64,000 nt of DNA. Source: Moringa oleifera. Taxonomy: Eukaryota > Streptophyta > Magnoliopsida > Brassicales > Moringaceae. The stretch's first letter is position 1, and each line of letters starts with the position of its first letter. A program made the position numbers and the translations under genes. Under the pieces are notes generated by a model that saw nothing but the letters and a program-made list of their open reading frames with translations, searched no databases and had not been told where the DNA came from. The stretch lies in the NCBI GenBank assembly GCA_021397835.1, contig JAJFZO010000896.1, forward strand, positions 3,140,501 through 3,204,500. Direction: 5' to 3'. Positions 1 through 10,761 of the stretch are shown here, in pieces.

Positions 1-670
1 AGAGTTGCTTTGGTCATAATTTAAAAGGGAAGCCGAATGGGGCGTGTCAGATTTTAATCTTTGGGAGCCCATTGGCTTACGTACCTTCCCAGAATATTGG
101 AGAGCTTCACCTAAGTTGATTGGTTGAACTACTCCTAAAGTAGACAGAACATTTGAATGACAATCCACTTGTAACAAAAGAAAAGAAAAAAAAAACTTGT
201 CGAGAATACTCTTTCCTTTATCTAAAAAAATAATAATATGATCAGTATATAATAATCAGAAAAATGAAAAATCGAGCTCATTAATATATTAATCTTCAGT
301 ATCTAATCCTGCTTGCAAATGGGATGGGAAATCCAAGAAGGAAAGCAGCCGGCAGCCCATCAGAATCTGCCTACTTTTGTTTGTTGCACCATATCGCCAT
401 TATAAAAGGTCATGGCATCCCCACCCAATACATAAGTCATGATAATACCTATGATAATTCTCTTCCCAAGTATCTTACCATTTTTGTTCGACAATCGATC
501 GATTTCACACATTATCGCGCGATTAACTAGCGACAGTCCTGACGAGTTCGTGGTTGAATTACTTCCTTTCAAAAGTTGTAGTAGTGGGACCTATGTTTGG
601 ACGCGTAGCAGACGGACAATGCTAAATGCATATATAAATGTGCAAGAAGGTAAGGTAAGCCTAGCCACCC
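1..670. other. 5' flank of gene copy 1, no separate gene
   Basis: I see no recognisable gene, RNA or transposon here. Short open frames exist on both strands but match nothing. The frame opening at 619 runs into the region homologous to the first exon of the paralogous genes, so the last 50 bases are probably degraded exon 1 or 5' UTR of the gene that follows. Confidence 0.4.
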
Positions 671-1220
671 ATGGTTATACGAGCAATGAGGATGAGGACT
701 TTTAATTACAGAAGGAGGTTCTATAGATTAACCCAGGCCAGGCAAAAGGTATCACAACTTCATTTCTTGCCTATTTTGTGTTTATGCATTCTTATTCTTG
801 GTCTAACTTTTATGTTTTATCCGCCCATATAAGGCTAATACATTTATATATCCATATTAACTCAGATCTTATTTGTGGGAATTGTAAAATAATACTCTCT
901 TTTTATCTTGTGCTTAGAGACGAGATATGAACAGGAAATTTGGGGCAAGCCTTAAACGGTTAAAAGTAGAAATGAAAGAGATTAGTAATGACCAACAATG
1001 CATCAAAAAGGACCAAAAACAAATGAGAGACAAGTTTGAAGAGATTAGATCAGACTATGACCAACTCAAAGAGGAAAGCAAACTCATTGCCCAACGGGGT
1101 AATATCACCAAAAAGAGGCTCTTTCTTATCTTCGAAATTCTACGAGAAAGAGATAACCAAGAATTTGATGGAGCTAGTACCTTAACTAGATCCCTTCTTG
1201 CTACTTCCAAACGCATTTAG
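671..1220 (+). CDS. Two-exon small coiled-coil protein, diverged copy 1
   Basis: Proposed exons are 671-748 and 918-1220. The intron begins GTATCAC and ends TGCTTAG, and it lies in phase 0. The product would be about 126 residues. Exon 2 encodes a Lys/Glu-rich helical stretch (LKRLKVEMKEIS, then DKFEEIRSDYDQLKEES) that looks like a coiled coil, followed by FEILRERDNQEF. About 68 of 97 exon-2 residues match the paralogue at 6873-7486, with no stop in between, which suggests the frame was kept under selection. Exon 1 shares RFYRL-QARQ with the paralogues. Its upstream half appears shifted: the frame homologous to the paralogues' N-terminus (from 619) is offset relative to the RFYRL frame. The ATG at 671 is therefore a guess, and the N-terminus may be damaged. 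Bases 1221-1450 resemble the 3' UTR of the other copies. I do not recognise the function; an unknown plant-specific family is likely. Confidence 0.6.
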
Positions 1221-2620
1221 CTGTTCAAATACAGAACATGCGGAAAGCCAGATCCACACCCATATACAAAAATGGGCTACAATGAAGTTACGAGCATATA
1301 TATCCTGGTCGAATGTTGTTCTACATGTGGATGATATGGTATTGCTGCTCCTGTGGACGACATCCTTAAGGCTGCTGTTGTTCTCTCACTTGTTGTGCTT
1401 GTCCTTTAATTTTCGTGTAATATTTTTGCCTTTCGATGTGTGTCTTGAATTTAAATTGCAATAAACATGTGAGAAACTTTGAATCCGTAAAGAATACAAA
1501 GATTTACATGGTTTGACGTACCTAAGATCACACCTTTACCTGAGCCTTGATGGAGACTCGAATAAATCATGGCAGGCTATTTCTAACTTCTCCCTGTGAC
1601 CACAAACATGTTCCACTTTAATCCCAGGTTTATATTTTTATTGATTATCACGTATTCAGTTGTGTATGAAATGTGACTTCAAGGACCAACCAAGTATACT
1701 TTTGTAAGAGATGACCCATGAACAGACCCTTAGATATGGGAGTTTATGCTCAGTCATGTTTATATATAGCACTAGGGAGACAACACCAACTAATATATTT
1801 CAGATCGATGGGCTCCATGCAACATGTATACGTAATAATTATTGTTCAAGAAATCCATTTCACATGCACCTTAGACTTGTCAGAATCCATCATGACCTTG
1901 TTTAAATTTAATCTTATATATGCTTTTATGCAGGAGCCTCCAACCAAGAGTTTTCAAGCATCTTACACTGTGAACCTATATGGGAGATATGCATATTAGT
2001 TGAGTTTGCCGTCCTCATTAAAGTGATTACTGCCGTCCTCATTAAAGTGATTACTAGCTAACCTAAATGTCAGTATCCCAAAGGAGAAGGTATTAGCTAC
2101 TCGACAATCCTGAAACTGAATCTGAGAAACAACAGCTCTTCCAAAATAGTATTTGGTTACTTTCCATTGAGGTTCAAAAGAATAGAAGTATCCTATGAAA
2201 CAATTAGGTTTTGTTTCTGCTGATTGTACAAATTACCCTGATCTGTTTCTCTGTATTGAAATTGAATATTGCTTGCTTTCCCGATGATCCAGGTTGAAAA
2301 ACAGTGAAGTTTGGCTTTTGCATGTGTTTAGACGTGGCTCAAAGTTGGGGGAAAAAAAAAGAAGTGACGTGGCTTAAAGTTAAACAATATTATAAAAGGT
2401 TTCAATGACTGCAGCTTTGGAGACTTTTTTGTAATCTTGTACACGTCATTCTTTTAAGGAGAGTTTCTTGACCAAAGTTTCTACGTGCATTCTTCTATCA
2501 AAAAAAGGTAGAGAGGTAAAACATTGGGTAAAATTTCCTGCTCTGTTGTTGTTCTAGATTCTCGATGCAATGTATATCATGCAATTAGGTTCTTTTGCAG
2601 AAGGAAATATTTCATGTAAA
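1221..2620. other. 3' UTR remnant and gene-free stretch
   Basis: The first about 230 bases align loosely with the 3' UTRs of the three minus-strand paralogues (the motif family around TTGTTGTGCTTGTCCTT), and AATAAA-like signals occur near 1460. The rest shows no coding signal or known repeat apart from a short tandem duplication. Confidence 0.4.
2008..2055. repeat. 24-bp perfect tandem duplication (two copies)
   Basis: The unit GCCGTCCTCATTAAAGTGAT plus TACT is present twice, head to tail, with no spacer. It is probably a simple slippage or repair duplication. Confidence 0.85.
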
Positions 2621-2924
2621 TGTTATAACCAATGGTATGGTTCAATTTAGGAGATATTTACATTTTGAAGCAGTCTTTTAAAGCACGTGTTTTACCAAGT
2701 GTAAGTGTTGTGTCAATTCAGTTGCACTGGCTCACTCACTCAGCAGCCTCAATTCCCAATGTAAAAGGCAGCCAATCAATGGGAAAGAATAAGATCCAAT
2801 TCACAGCCAAGTCTCCTTCTCTCTAGAATTCTCTCCCTCCCTCTCTCTCCCTTTGTTCCTCTGCCTTAGAAAATCCCTCTCTTGCTTTAAGCTCAAGATT
2901 ATCAATGTGCTTCCAGGAGCTTGC
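2621..2924 (+). repeat. Possible LTR upstream of a gag remnant
   Basis: The stretch starts TGTTATAACC and ends TTGCA, the TG...CA form of an LTR. It is followed within a few bases by a primer binding site. No second copy was found in the window, so the outer boundary is inferred only from the TG start. It contains a CT-rich tract near 2815-2860, as is common in plant LTR 5' leaders. Confidence 0.4.
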
Positions 2925-2929
2925 AATGC

Positions 2930-2941
2930 TGGTATCAGAGC
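2930..2941 (+). other. Primer binding site for initiator tRNA-Met
   Basis: TGGTATCAGAGC matches the standard plant LTR-retrotransposon PBS, complementary to the 3' end of tRNA-iMet. It sits just upstream of an ATG (2954) and a gag-like frame, which supports the retrotransposon call. Confidence 0.75.
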
Positions 2942-2953
2942 CGCTTCTCCAAT

Positions 2954-3797
2954 ATGGCTGAGTTACCTACAGCAACAACCCGATCGCAGAAAAAAATTGT
3001 CACTCAACTCCAAAAGGATGTTGAGACGTCAATTGGACGCCAAGATAGATGGCTTGGTTGAATAACTCAGGGTTGAAATTCGCATGGAGATGATGAAGGG
3101 CGTTCAAACTCTTCGATAGGAACTCAGTCATGGAATCCAGTAGCCTCCTACCCTGACAGTGGCTTCAGATGCAGTTAAAAGAAGTCTGTTGCTACTGATG
3201 TCGAATCCCTAGATATTACCAGAAAGCTGGGTCTTTTTCAGAGGGGAACACATCCAATGTTCAAGGAACAAAATTTTTTGGAATAGATGTGAGCAACCAA
3301 ACAAAATCAATGTGGATCTATGGAGGTTAATCTCAGGATGCACAAACTGGAATATCTTTGGTTCGATGAGTTCGATTTCTTAGGCTGGGAGATGAAGGTG
3401 GAGCAGTTCTTTGATGCGGTAGGAACTCCACAAGAGGATAAGGCTCTCTTGGTGATGAGACATTTGAAAGGCGAGGCCCTTAATTGGCATCAATGGTGTA
3501 TGTGATCCAAAGGCCCCTAAAGGATCAAAAAACGGGCGGAGTATATTGAAGAGATGCGACTCAGATTCAGTGAAAATGTGAGTATGGTTAAGCTGAAACA
3601 AGTTGGCACAATAGAGGAATACTACGAAGAGTAAGCTTATTTGAATCGAACTAAATCCAAGGTCCCTGATGAGCATGCCTTGAGTGAGTTGATTAGAAAT
3701 TCTAGATTTTGACAAGATCATTTTGTCTGCCTTAAACACCACACCATGCGGAATCCTTGTTTGTTCAACGACTCAGAGACTGTTCCAGAGTTCTAGC
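2954..3797 (+). pseudogene. gag: LTR-retrotransposon gag remnant
   Basis: Frames in this stretch spell a broken retrotransposon Gag. The clearest part is 3320-3505, with LGWEMKVEQFFDAVGTP, EDKALLVMRHLKGEAL and NWHQW, matching the Gag core of Ty3-gypsy elements (a GW..A..FF..., A...L.G.A..W pattern). It continues after a stop as MRLRFSENVSMVKLKQVGTI and EEYYEE. An ATG frame directly after the PBS (MAELPTATTRSQKKI) is interrupted by a stop near 3055 and by frame changes. No protease, reverse transcriptase or second LTR follows, so this is a truncated 5' fragment. Confidence 0.7.
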
Positions 3798-5594
3798 ACA
3801 CAAAGGACATTATTAAGAGTCATGTACACCGTCATTCCATTGATTGAATTTGAGCATACGATGCTGAATGGCATCGGTGTTAGTCCACTATTCTCTTAGG
3901 TTAAATCCAGCCAAGTTCACTTAAGAAATGTCTAACACATCTTGAGTGATGCGATCCACCACATTCGTTTTCTTTTAGTAGTAGTAGGATTAAATTTTTG
4001 GGTTATCTTCCTCAATTCGAACTCTAACAATTAGTTCATCTATATTTATCTTCTTTTAGTTGTACTTAAAATAATTCTTAAAATCTTTTCACTTAGGAGA
4101 CAGTGAATCATTCCTTCATCTTGAATCTCATTCAAAATCATTTGAATTTCTTGCACTTGACTGATCACTTGGATTTCTTGCACTTAATTAATCACACTGT
4201 TGAAATAATTCACCATTTTATAATTAAGAAATTATTCAACCACAAATTTCTCCACTTTGACATCCTCGATCCTTTATTTCCGGCAAGGTTTTCAATAACT
4301 TTTTAACTGTCTTTACCATTCATTACCATTCATTACATAGTTGCCGCATAAGAAATCAAAGTACATCCCAAGTGTATAATGCATTGATGACTTAAACATT
4401 TGTTTCATCCTCTTTCAACTCATGAGCTTCTTCTGTCAAGAATCTTGCAAGGTTCAATTTGTTAGGAAAAATAGCATCTTTTGCTGCCACCTCTTGAAAT
4501 TCAACCATTGAATTTTTCTGGCTTTTCTTTGCCGTTACAAATAGTGTCATTGGCACAACACTGTTCCTTGGGCACAATTGCTAGCTCTTTGAACACTATT
4601 TTTCGTAGTATCATGAATAATGTTTGAATTTGAAACCATAATCAGAATTTGTTTCAAGATTGTTGTAAATAATTAAATAAATAGGGTTCTATTGAAAAAG
4701 AACAATTGCTCAAATATTATTAATACACACAATTTGATTTTATAGTTAAACATAACACTTTAGTAGTCCTTAAGACAATTTTTTATTATTGAAATACTAT
4801 ACTCTCTAACTCAATTAGAAAATTACAGTTTCGGTCCTCACTTAAATACATCATTTTCTAAATAAGGCAACCTGTTGTAATTTCAATTCTTAGCAATTTT
4901 GGCTTAAAATAACTTAGTAAAACAAGCATAATAATTTTATTAAATGCTATTTCACATTAATATGCAACATATATAAATGTCAATAATAATTAAAAAAAAT
5001 TAAATTGAAATTGAAAGTAAATTGGGCAAAGTTTACTAGTAGAGTAATGTAAATGAATCAAAAAAACTCGAAGCTTGTGTAGCACATAGCTTTCTTCAAA
5101 CACATTTGTCCCCACCTGGTAGGTATTGGAGTTTCGAAACGTTGTTCTCCTAGGATACAGGAGTCATGGTGTTGAAAAGGAACAATACCAAATTACATAT
5201 TAGGGGGTTTCAAAATAAAATCTAAACACTATCAAGAACTTTAAAGAAGAAATAGATTTTTTTAAACAGCAAACAAAGGAAACTCTTAAAAAAATTGGTT
5301 TGTTGAAACTAAGAAATAAGACTCTTATTTATAGCCTTGGAAAACATTTTGGATGTTGACATGAATCAGATGGTCATTTTGGATTTTAAAATTGATGGTA
5401 TTTCAAGATATGATAAAATAATATACTATTCAAATATAGTCATTGAATTCTAGATAAGATAGCCAATTCAAATTTATTATTTGAAAGAGAAAGATCAATT
5501 CAAATTCAATTTTTCATTCATCATTTTATCATAGCCAATTTAAATTCATTTTGAAGATAAGATCGATTCAAATCATCTTATTATCATACCAATT
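3798..5594. other. AT-rich gene-free stretch
   Basis: No coding frame, RNA or familiar transposon was recognised. There are local short direct repeats, for example TTTCTTGCACTT near 4145-4185 and ATTCAAAT-type repeats near 5440-5590. The homology with duplicated blocks B and C starts just downstream. Confidence 0.4.
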
Positions 5595-6872
5595 TCTTCC
5601 TACATACTCTTATTTTACCTCTACACTTGGTAACAACTCACTTCTATTTGGGAGAAGCTGTTATTTCTCAGGTTCAGTATGGCAAAGCAGCCAGAGGCAT
5701 TAACATCAGAATACTATCCCATAGACTAGTTGTCTGCTTAATGATAAACAGCTAGCTTTCCGTAATGTAATGTTAGACATATGGCCTCTCGATTCATATC
5801 ACCCAGATATGGTTATGTTGTATAGATGCTTGTAAGCTCTTTGCATTCATGCAAAATGTGAAACAAACAAAAGACAACCCTGAGCACGTGAGCTCTCGAA
5901 AGGGAACTCTCCTTACAGACCTCCTATGGTCCAGAATCCTACAATGAGATAGATAGATAGATAGCTATTAAATTTAGATCAGACTTTTATCAGACAACAG
6001 AAAAGTCTTCTTTGTATAGCATTTATGTGAAATACTTAACAGAAATTTTCACCACAGAAATTTCAAGGACAATTAAATTTAGATCAGATAATGTTACCTT
6101 CTCACAACTCTTCTATAAGTTGCATGTAGTAGAATGCATGAACATGAAATTTATGTATTCTTGCTGCATGGAGCTGAGTTGTAATATTTTAACTAATTTG
6201 TGCGGCAAAAACAGTACGATATATATAAAATATACTTGCTTTGTTCCTTGAAGTTACATTGTCAGACAACTTAATACATGATAGTGGTTAAAAATGTAAA
6301 GATGAAATTTAAAGTTGAAGATAAATTAACTGCTAGTGATTTACATCTTTTCTTTGAAGATATATGCATCAAAATAGTTCAAGAATTTCGGGGAGCTAGG
6401 TTAGCACGACCCTTGGCTGACCGGCCGGATGTTGGGTGTGGTCACATCGAAAACTATGAAATTATGCCGAGTGTCATCTGGGATGATATCCTTGCATGAC
6501 ATTTTGAGTCTTCATGTAATGGGATCCAAGGTAAGGCTCCAGCAAAGGCGTGGTCTTAGGTACATAAAATCGTGTAAATTCGTTTTTGCTTCACATGGTG
6601 AGAGTTTCTCTATCCCACAGATTTATTGCTGTCACAAGACACACGACGAGAATTAAAATTACTGAAAAGTGGAAGGACAAGCACAACAATGACTGAAAGA
6701 CCAACAGCAACACGAGGACATGCTCCACGAGAGCAGCAATATTATATTGTCCACAAAAGCAACAACAGTACAACAGCAACACAAAGGTTCTTGACTGGAA
6801 AGACTTGGTGGTAACCTTATTATAACCCGCATGGGTGGATCCTTGAATTTAGCATGTTCTGCGTTGAAACTG

Positions 6873-7486
6873 CTAAAGGCATTTGGAAATAGCACGAAGG
6901 GAACTGGCCAACGCGTCAGCTCTGTCAAACTCTTTGTTTTCTCTTGCTCGTAAAATTTCAAAGATAAAGGAGAGCCTCGTTTTGGTGATATTACTCTGTA
7001 GGGCAATGAGCTTGCTTTCTTCTCTGAGCTGATCATATTCTGATCTAATCTCTTGGAACTTGTCTCTGATTTGTTTTTGGTTCTTTTTGATGCACTGTTG
7101 ATCTTTACTAATCTCTTTCATCTCTACTTTTAAGCGTTTAATGCTTGCTCCTAATCTGCCTTTCATATCCCGTTTCTAAGCAGAAGATATATAAAAGAGA
7201 GTATTATCATATGATTCCCAGAAATAAGAATGAGTTGATATGGATAACGTGAATGACCGTTATATATGGGTGGATAACATACGAGCGTAAGTCATTTGCA
7301 TATTTAGAACAAGAATAAAGAAAAATAAAGAAGAAAATAAAAAGGAAAAACGGATGATACCCTTTGCCTAGCTTGCATTAATCTATAAAACCTTGTTCTG
7401 GAATGAAAGGTCCTCATGTTGCAGCAGTAAGGAAGGATGGCCAACTTTTCCTTCAGCGACGTCAATGCCATGGCGAACTTACTCAT
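6873..7486 (-). CDS. Two-exon small coiled-coil protein, copy A
   Basis: Exon 1 is 7486-7361 (42 codons from the ATG) and exon 2 is 7175-6873. The intron (donor GTATCATCC, acceptor TTCTGCTTAG) is in phase 0. The predicted protein has about 142 residues. The N-terminal exon encodes MSKFAM, LKEKLAILPY and RFYRLMQARQR. Exon 2 encodes a highly charged helix (KRLKVEMKEIS, RDKFQEIRSEYDQLREES) with heptad-like spacing, ending in RAISKCL. There is no signal peptide or membrane segment. The same exon structure is found at 38043-38638 and 45985-46594 with few amino-acid differences, and in diverged form at 671-1220. The 3' UTR (about 6591-6872) is conserved between copies. The function is unknown. A structural or scaffold role would fit a coiled coil, but that is inference. 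Confidence 0.7.
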
Positions 7487-9850
7487 TCACACAGACATTA
7501 TATACAGCCGAAAAACTTTGGATCCTGTTCTGGGATGGTGTCTGGAAAATGTTGAAGGTCCCACCAGGAAGATTTTTAAAAAAGAAGTAAAGCACTTTTA
7601 ACGAGTTTGTCACTCGCAAGGGATCGTGCGATCACGTCTCAAAGTCGCACGACAATGGCAGATACTTCGTGAGAGCATTATTAATAAGTATGTTTGGGAA
7701 TACTCCAACGATTAAACGAGCACATGGGTTGATTTAGAAATATATATACAAACAAAGACCTTAGCAGGTCAATAATTTACAACAATTTTGTACTCTTATG
7801 ATCATGAGAGGTCAATACAATTGTCCATATGCTTAACGGTAAAACAATAACATATGATCAACCCACAGGTCTCCTCCTTATGTCAAGCATCATGTTTGCA
7901 GGCGCTGCACATAATTTATGTCCTTTATTTTTGATTGATTATTTATTAATTTTTTTTAAAAAAGGAATATTCTTGCTACCACACTTTATTATAAGTGGAT
8001 TGACATACTTGTTCCCTTTTTAATTGAGTGAGCCGATCAACTTAATTAATTGTAGGAAGTTCTCCCATACTCTTGGAAGGTAAGCTAATGGGTAACCAAA
8101 GCTTATGATCCCATGTCTTGCCCAACTCCTCATTTTTATTTATGATCAAAGCAAACACTTGCTGGATCAATTTTGTAAATGCAAATATACATATATACTA
8201 GTATAGAAGTACATGTGCAGAGTTCTTCTTCTTCTTAAAAGATGGCCTAAGGATCTGGCTAGATAAAGTGATCATCTGACAAAAAAATGATTCTTTGATG
8301 TCGAGGTCTTGGTTTGATCATCCCGACGTGAACAGTGTAGTGACTAACCACAGTGAACTTAATCTGCAGGAATCCCTAATGAAATCACATGGATTGCATA
8401 ACTTGCTTGATTAATATGGCGATTATGATTTTACTTGATGAAAGGATGCAGAGAAGAATTGGACGTGGTACGCTCTTAGCTTGATCTTAAGAGATTCTTG
8501 TTTCTCCTTAATTTGCTCCTGGAATTTCCAAAGAAAAAGACTGATGAGCCTTCAAAGACTTCTGTAGGGCTTCATATATACATGGGAAAATCACACCCAT
8601 ATCTTACAAAGGGAAAAGAGTACTGCAGGAGAGATCAATTTGAACGCTAACGCAACACACAGCAAGTGGATCCCATCAGAACGCGCAACCTCCCGTTCTC
8701 TGGTATCTGTCGCCCGACATCGAGCGATAGAACCAACTTTTTATAAGCAGACATTGTTGTCTCGCTCAACCATAAGATTTGACTTTGAAATTTGAACAAG
8801 AAAAATAAGATATCCCAACGACAATTGTGACAGGTAACATGAATGAGGTCTATAATTACATAAAAACAGAAAAAGGGTGCCCCGCACCATCTACCTCAAA
8901 CATTATATTCATTTTTCCCCTTGATGGGCAACTTTTATCTTCTTTGCAAAGTACAAATTTGAGCATGAGAGCAACTTCATTTTTTCCATATCACGTTTTC
9001 TTGGTCGATTCCTTTGATGACTGTCCCTTTCAAACCCATTACAGATATTAGTTGCTCGGGTTCTCCTTTGTTACTTTTCATCGATAAGAAATAATTGAAT
9101 TTTATATAACAATTAACTAATGCAAATTTAATTGAAAGTAAATATCCACGATAACTAATAATTCAAATCAAACAAAAATAAATCAATAAATAATAAAGAG
9201 AATATTAAACAAATTATACTTAGGTAGGTACGTTGTATCTCTACCTTCAGGGGGAAAAGCAACACAAAAATAAATTGTTTTACTAAAATAATTAAATAAA
9301 TATAATGATCTAGATCACTTTTTTGCTCCCTAAAATTCTCTCCAGAATAGAATGAATATAATGAATAAAATCTCTCTACTTTTTATTAGAAAAACTGAAA
9401 TCAAATAATTATCGAGATAATCTTCATCTTTAAAGATAACTATTACATGTCATAAATTATTTGATAAATATATTATTAAAAATAATTAATTCTCAAAATA
9501 AACATAAGGGTTAAATACGTAAGAAAAATTTATATTTTATTTACGATCTCAAATCTGAACTTGCAAAAAATTTATATTGATTTGATATTTATGTTTTTGC
9601 TAAATTTTTAATGTGAGACTTTCTTTTATAATTGTTGTTAATATTAATGATTTTGCACACATGCATAATGTACATGTGACTTGTATTTATATAATTACCT
9701 TAACATTCTTTTAAACAATATTAAAATAAATAAAATATAATTTTATTTTATTTAAATATTTATATTTTATATGTTTTTACAAAGTTTAATGTGAAGAAAA
9801 AATATTTAAGTAAGAGTTATATATATATATATAATATATGTACGTAAAAC
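7487..9850. other. Upstream region of gene copy A, no further gene
   Basis: This stretch is nearly identical to 46595-48960 in block C but contains no convincing gene. The short open frames at 7829-8023 and 8827-9051 are matched in block C only because the DNA itself is recently duplicated. Confidence 0.5.
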
Positions 9851-10761
9851 TATTAATATAAATAAAAATTATAAATGAAATTCTTACATTGATAATTTAA
9901 TAAAATTGTAAGTGTCAAACAAATGTATTTTTTTTATAGGTCCTAATTAGAGAGTGTAAACAAGATGCATATTCCATCAATATAATTAACCCTAAATATC
10001 AAACTAGATATAAATAATAATAAACAAAGATAATGCTCTCTTGCTTTTTGAATTGCATGCAATATGTACATATATACAAGTCGGTGGTTTGATTTTGTTA
10101 TTATCAAAGTAATTTTGCAAAGACTTGGAAATTAAACTAGCTATAAACCCGACAAGCAAAAAAATAGAAAACTCAATCAAAGTTGTTCTATTCGATGGCA
10201 TAGGTTTCACATGTCTTATAGTCTGGTATCGTAAACCATTGAACCATTTTGCATGAAACCCATAAATGGACTAGCGAATTTCAAGTGCCTTCACCATAGC
10301 TCTTGAAGTTTTGGCTCAGCAAACTATCTTTTCCTTCAAGTGTTGGAGATAATTTCTGAATTAATGGTTAACGTCCAGGTGTATTTTTACTGTGTCTATT
10401 GAAATCTTTAATGACAATTATTCTTAATATTCTTATCAATCTAAAATATTAATCAAAACATTTTGAAATTTGTAAGGATATATTGATATTTTAAAAGTTT
10501 TAATTTATACATGCATTCACATAGGTCATGTATATGCATCAAGTAACATGCATTTAGAACAAACATAAAATAGATGTTTTATATGGTATATAAATCAAGT
10601 CATTCCTAAGTCTCTTAAAAGTGATATCAAAATAAGTTTTTTGATGAGTTCTTCAAGTAAAAAGGGATTTCCTCTTTTAATCTCATTTATAAGAAATTAG
10701 AGAGTCATAGAGAGTGCCTACATGCTGTTAACAAAGTACTTCAAACTGTTAATAACAGCTT

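Larger units (their letters stand above)
5595..10735. repeat. Duplicated block A (contains gene copy A)
   Basis: This block aligns in the same orientation with about 36775-39915 (block B) and about 44760-49315 (block C). Shared markers include the sequence around ACTATCCCATAGACTAGTTG (5710, 36840, 44815), the coiled-coil gene, and, for A and C, near-identical DNA across 7300-9060 and 46410-48180. A and C remain alignable to about 10735/49315. Block A has an extra stretch of roughly 0.5 kb around 9860-10380 that is missing from C. Confidence 0.85.

Noticed and set aside
6278..6499. ORF with HLFFEDICIKIVQEF, similar at 45356-45565
   Set aside because: It lies in the downstream flank of the coiled-coil gene. 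Block B has a disrupted version, and the frame is not kept. Treated as duplicated flank.
6659..7036. 125-residue minus-strand ORF overlapping gene copy A, mirrored at 37829-38206
   Set aside because: It is an out-of-frame reading of exon 2 and the 3' UTR. The intron-joined frame with the coiled coil is the better call.
7829..8023. 64-residue ORF perfectly mirrored at 46943-47137
   Set aside because: The whole surrounding DNA is recently duplicated and near-identical, so conservation of the frame says nothing. Its content is plain AT-rich sequence, with no support as a gene.
8827..9051. 74-residue ORF mirrored at 47947-48171
   Set aside because: Same reason. Several differences change amino acids, and no start context or family was recognised.
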